Assembly (NCBI RefSeq): GCF_002563855.1
Contig: NZ_PDJQ01000001.1
Span: forward strand, 62,001 to 126,000
Source of the DNA: Tepidiforma thermophila
GTDB taxonomy: Bacteria > Chloroflexota > Dehalococcoidia > Tepidiformales > Tepidiformaceae
Length of the DNA: 64,000 nt
Reading direction: 5' to 3'
Part shown: piece by piece, positions 60,751 through 64,000 of the stretch
Position numbering within the stretch: position 1 is the stretch's first letter
Layout: each line of letters begins with the position of its first letter
Translations under genes and position numbers: made by a program
The notes under the pieces: generated by a model
What the model was told of the DNA's origin: nothing
Seen by the model: the letters and a program-made list of their open reading frames with translations, nothing else
Databases searched by the model: none

Positions 60751-62328
60751 GTGAAACTGACCAGGCTGATCGACACGATTGCGCGCCCCTTCCGGCGGAC
60801 TGCCGGCGAGGAGGGCGCCCCCTCTCCAACCATCCATTCCCTCCCATCTCCATCCATCAATGGCAATGCGGCCGAACCTGCCGCCCCGGCGGCCCGCGAA
60901 CAGGCTGCGCGCGGGGCATCGCCGGGGGCGCGGCGCCCGAGCCGGCTGGCGAGCGCGAACGGCCGCTCAGGGGCAGGAGCGGCTGCAGCGCCGCGCCAGC
61001 AGGCGGCTTCGCCCGGGCCGGCAGGTCAGAGCGACGCGCAGGCCGGCGGCGCACCTTCGCGGCGGAAGCGCCGGCGGCGCGGTCGCGGCACGGGTGCGGC
61101 GCAGGCTGCTCCCGGCGAGGCGCGGCAGAGCCGCCCGCCGGCGCTGGCTCCGATTTCGGAGGCGTTCCGCGCGCTGGGGGTCGATGCGACCGGGCTGGAG
61201 GCGATTGCGGCGCTGGGCTTTACGGAGCCGACGCCGATCCAGCGCGAGGCGATGCCCCGGCTGTTCGCGGGCAGCGACGTTGTTGGGCTGGCGCAGACAG
61301 GGACCGGGAAGACGCTCGCGTTCGGGCTGCCGCTCGCGCGGACCATCGACCCGGAGGCCCGCGAGGTGCAGGCGATTGTGCTCGTGCCGACGCGCGAGCT
61401 GGCGAAGCAGGTGCGCGAGGTGATGGACCACCTCGCGCTTTTTTACGGGTTAACGGCGTGGGCCCTGACGGGCGGAAGCCGGGTGCAGACGGACATCGAC
61501 CGGCTGTCGCAGGGCGTCCACGTGGTGGTCGGGACCCCGGGGCGGGTGATCGACCACATCAAGCGGGGGACGCTGTCGCTGGCGAAGGTGCGGTTCGTGG
61601 TGCTGGACGAGGCGGACCAGATGCTCGACATCGGGTTCGCGCGGGATATTGACTACATCCTGCGGCATGCGCCGAAGGAGCGGCAGACGGCGCTGTTCAG
61701 CGCGACGATGCCCGAGAGCATCGGGCGGCTGGTGTGGCGGTACATGCGGAACGCGGAGCGGGTGGCGGTCGACCCGGAGCAGCGGACGGCGGAGGGCGTC
61801 GAGCAGTACTACTGCGAGGTGGCGGAGCGGGACAAGCTGCGGGCGCTGCAGTACCTGTACGAAATGCGCGGGCTGGGGCGGACGCTGATTTTCTGCAACA
61901 CGAAGATCGGCGTGGACCGGCTGACGGCGGCGCTGAACGCGGCCGGGGTGCCGGCCCAGGCGATCCACGGGGACCTGCGGCAGTCGCAGCGAGACCGGGT
62001 GATGGCCGATTTCCGGGCGGGCCGGCTGGAGTTCCTGGTGGCGACGAACGTTGCGGCGCGGGGGCTCGACATCCCGGACATTGAAGACGTGGTGAACTAC
62101 GACGTGCCGCAGAACCCGGAGGAGTACATCCACCGGATCGGGCGGACGGCGCGGGCTGGCCGCCGGGGCTGCTCGTACACGTTCGTGAGCGAGTGGGACG
62201 TCCCCGCGTGGGATGCGATCGTGCGCGAGGTGGGCGAGGGCGTGGTGCAGTACCTGCCGGTGCCGGCGCGCTGGGACATCGAGGAGCCGGTCGCGGCCGG
62301 GTCGGGCGAGGCGGCGGGCGGGAGCTGA
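60751..62328 (+). CDS. DEAD-box RNA helicase
   Basis: 525 residues from GTG 60751; in-frame ATG 60694 would add 19, and neither has a good ribosome-binding site. Residues 15-125 are Ala/Pro/Arg-rich and disordered, ending in a basic RRKRRRRGRG patch. The helicase core has the Q motif LGFTEPTPIQREAM, Walker A LAQTGTGKTLAFGL, VVLDEADQMLDIGF, SATMP, and YIHRIGRTARAGRRG. It unwinds RNA duplexes, for example in ribosome assembly or RNA decay with PNPase. Confidence 0.95.
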   Translation: MKLTRLIDTIARPFRRTAGEEGAPSPTIHSLPSPSINGNAAEPAAPAAREQAARGASPGARRPSRLASANGRSGAGAAAAPRQQAASPGPAGQSDAQAGGAPSRRKRRRRGRGTGAAQAAPGEARQSRPPALAPISEAFRALGVDATGLEAIAALGFTEPTPIQREAMPRLFAGSDVVGLAQTGTGKTLAFGLPLARTIDPEAREVQAIVLVPTRELAKQVREVMDHLALFYGLTAWALTGGSRVQTDIDRLSQGVHVVVGTPGRVIDHIKRGTLSLAKVRFVVLDEADQMLDIGFARDIDYILRHAPKERQTALFSATMPESIGRLVWRYMRNAERVAVDPEQRTAEGVEQYYCEVAERDKLRALQYLYEMRGLGRTLIFCNTKIGVDRLTAALNAAGVPAQAIHGDLRQSQRDRVMADFRAGRLEFLVATNVAARGLDIPDIEDVVNYDVPQNPEEYIHRIGRTARAGRRGCSYTFVSEWDVPAWDAIVREVGEGVVQYLPVPARWDIEEPVAAGSGEAAGGS

Positions 62329-62387
62329 GCTGCCCGGGTGCAGCCGGACGCGTTGCGGCGCAGCGCCGGCACCCCGAGAATGCGGGC

Positions 62388-62600
62388 GTGTACCGGGCGC
62401 TGTTCGAACGGTTCGGCGCGGAATGCGTGGCGAAGATCTGGCGCGGCGAACTCCTCACCGACGAGGAGCTCGCCGCGTTTCGCATGCTGCTCGATGCGCG
62501 CGAGGCATCGGGGCGGCGTCTGCTCGGGAAATTCGCCGGGCCGGACCCGTGCTTCGACACGGTGACGGGGCGGTGCGGGGTGCGGCCGCTCTTCCGGTAG
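62388..62600 (+). CDS. Small hypothetical protein
   Basis: 70 residues, GTG start at 62388 with GAGAAT six bases upstream, the leaderless pattern. YRALFERFGAECVAKIWRGE, LLTDEELAAFRMLLDAREAS and PDPCFDTVTGRCGVRPLFR read as a mostly helical protein with three cysteines. No family recognised. It lies 59 bases after the helicase gene. Confidence 0.55.
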   Translation: MYRALFERFGAECVAKIWRGELLTDEELAAFRMLLDAREASGRRLLGKFAGPDPCFDTVTGRCGVRPLFR

Positions 62601-62621
62601 GCGCGACGGCCAGCGCCGGGG

Positions 62622-64000
62622 TCAGGCGGCGGGCGGCTCTTCGAGGATGGTGACGGTGCCGGCGATGCCGTCGATGGCGATGAGGTCGCCGGTGCGGATG
62701 CGGGTGGTGCCCTGGCGGACGTTGACGACGGCGGGGAGGCCGTATTCGCGGGCGACGGTGCTGCCGTGGCTGAGGGCGCTGCCCATATCGACGACCAGCC
62801 CTGCGGCGAGCGCGAAGAGCGGCGTCCAGCCGGCATCGGTGACGGGCGCGACGAGGATTTCGCCGGGCTGGAGCGGGCCATCGACCTGGGGGTCGAGGAT
62901 GACGCGGGCACGCCCGGTGACGCGGCCGGGGCTGACGGGCGTGCCTTTCAGGACATCGCCGGCGTGGCCGGCTTCGGCGGGAGGCAGGGGCACCGGTCGG
63001 CCGCGGAACCGCTCGGGGAGGATGACGTGACGGTTGCGCTCGTATTCGCGGCGCCGGGCGAGGACGCGTGCGGAGAGGTCGACGCGGAGGCCGTTGGCGA
63101 GGACGTTTGAGAGCTCTTCGTGGGACAGGAAGAAGATGTCGTCGGGCTCGCGGATGACGCCGAGGTCGAGGAGGCGGGCCTGGATGGCGGCGAGGTGCCA
63201 GTCGCCGAGGCGTGCGGCGCGCACGAGGATGGACTTGGTTCGCTCGCGGAGGGCGACCCAGCCCTGTGCGCGGGGCAGGAGCCAGCGGAAGAGGCGGCGC
63301 CGGGCGAACCCAAGGCGGGCGTCGATTTCGCGGGTGAGGGCGAGGCGTTCGGCCTCCTGGCGGGCGAGGACGGCGGGCGGGGCGTGGCCGGGGTCGATGT
63401 CGAGGTAGGAGGCGACCATGTTGACGACGGGGGCGGGGTCCCACCGCCAGGTTTTCGCGGCGACCTCCATTTCGTGGAGACCGCGGTGGCCGTGGCGCTC
63501 GATGAAGGCGGTGAAGCGCTGCTGCCAGGGGGCCGGGAGGGCGGGGTCGCGGGGGTCGAAGCCGGGCTCACGGAGGCGGCCGGCGATGCCGGTCTCGATG
63601 GCGACGCGGGAGAGCTCCCAGAGGTCGAGGCTGATGCGGGCGCTTTCGACGCCGGGGAGGCCAGTGAAGAGGGTGGGCACGCGGCCTTCGGCTTCGTCGC
63701 CGAGGACGGGTCGGACGAGCGCGAGGACGTTGTCGTAGCCGGCGCCGGCGACGCCGGTGACGCGGAGATGGACGCGCGAGATGCGGGCGGCGAAGTCGAG
63801 GATCCGCTCGCGGTAGCGCTGGAGTTCGGCGGAGGAGAGGGCGTAGGGGTCGACGGCGCGGACCTTCTGTTCGGCGTCGAGGACGGCGCGCTCTGCGCGG
63901 TCGGCCTGTTTGTCGAGCGTGGCCATGAGGCGGAGCATGCGGGGCGCGGTGAGGAGGCGGCGGCGCCAGGTGGTGAAGCGCGGGAGGGGCGTCCGCCAGC
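62622..64000 (-). CDS. PEP-utilising enzyme (pyruvate phosphate dikinase-like), partial
   Basis: The gene enters from the right edge; 458 codons are visible, the frame being open through 64000 (WRTPLPRFTTWRRRLLTAPR before the first internal Met). The C-terminal part is the phosphohistidine swivelling domain: GTPVSPGRVTGRARVILDP, ILVAPVTDAGWTPLFALAAG and GSALSHGSTVAREYGLPAVV, with the catalytic His in SHG. Upstream is a long helical region. Proteins of this layout include PEP synthase-like and rifampicin phosphotransferase-like enzymes; the ATP-grasp domain would lie outside. Confidence 0.85.
   Translation of the reverse strand, partial: WRTPLPRFTTWRRRLLTAPRMLRLMATLDKQADRAERAVLDAEQKVRAVDPYALSSAELQRYRERILDFAARISRVHLRVTGVAGAGYDNVLALVRPVLGDEAEGRVPTLFTGLPGVESARISLDLWELSRVAIETGIAGRLREPGFDPRDPALPAPWQQRFTAFIERHGHRGLHEMEVAAKTWRWDPAPVVNMVASYLDIDPGHAPPAVLARQEAERLALTREIDARLGFARRRLFRWLLPRAQGWVALRERTKSILVRAARLGDWHLAAIQARLLDLGVIREPDDIFFLSHEELSNVLANGLRVDLSARVLARRREYERNRHVILPERFRGRPVPLPPAEAGHAGDVLKGTPVSPGRVTGRARVILDPQVDGPLQPGEILVAPVTDAGWTPLFALAAGLVVDMGSALSHGSTVAREYGLPAVVNVRQGTTRIRTGDLIAIDGIAGTVTILEEPPAA

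Overview
The window is very GC-rich bacterial chromosome, densely packed, with G or C at almost every third codon position. Genes sit on both strands in short, translationally coupled runs (ATGA or GTGA overlaps). Coproheme decarboxylase HemQ, a CobA-HemD fusion, a CbiX/DR2241 chelatase, a Thermus-type long isocitrate dehydrogenase, Thr-Pro-rich secreted proteins, LLM/F420 oxidoreductases and many acyl-CoA enzymes suggest a thermophilic Chloroflexota, perhaps a Tepidiforma-like Dehalococcoidia. That assignment is inference; no rRNA or tRNA gene was seen.

Layout. 1-1.2 kb: a small operon of a hypothetical protein, a DUF2089 zinc-ribbon/HTH protein and a coiled-coil DUF4097-like protein cut by the left edge, behind an AT-rich inverted repeat. 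1.25-7.3 kb: SDR-like protein, crotonase, CoA-transferase, HNH nuclease and two methyltransferases. 7.3-16.9 kb: a nine-gene tetrapyrrole operon on the minus strand (hemA, ahbA/B-like fusion, aldo/keto reductase, hemQ, cobA-hemD, sirC, sirB/DR2241, hemL, hemC). 17-20.6 kb: a plus-strand acyl-CoA operon (phosphotransferase, acyl-CoA dehydrogenase, CoA-transferase). 20.6-25.9 kb: FKBP lipoprotein, pyruvate kinase and a signalling trio (degenerate GGDEF, HDOD, PAS-GGDEF). 25.9-29.7 kb: acyl-CoA dehydrogenase, DUF2277, TesB thioesterase, LLM oxidoreductase. 29.8-32.6 kb: pnp and rpsO.

32.7-35.1 kb: small kinase and aldehyde dehydrogenase. 35.2-37.9 kb: a visibly AT-richer island of five minus-strand genes (HTH regulator, Tat-type secreted protein, 14-cysteine M23-like protein, lipoprotein, MauE-like membrane protein). 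38-46 kb: PAP2 enzyme, leucyl aminopeptidase, GNAT, two MFS transporters, crotonase, F420 enzyme. 46.2-52.5 kb: isocitrate dehydrogenase and small housekeeping genes. 52.6-58.2 kb: groEL with a perfect CIRCE operator, nadD, moaC, M23 peptidase, flavoprotein disulfide reductase. 58.2-64 kb: YprB-like nuclease, crotonase, DEAD-box helicase and a PEP-utilising enzyme cut by the right edge.

Two themes cross the window. A repeat family (46-53 bp G-rich units) forms two arrays at 56.6 and 59.4 kb, and a related short repeat lies inside the sirohydrochlorin chelatase gene. Many genes have a -10-like hexamer ending only 6-7 bases before the start codon, which suggests frequent leaderless transcription. 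The most interesting candidates are the heme operon, which joins siroheme-pathway enzymes to HemQ, and the MauE/cysteine-rich island. No gap longer than 300 bases lacks a gene call.
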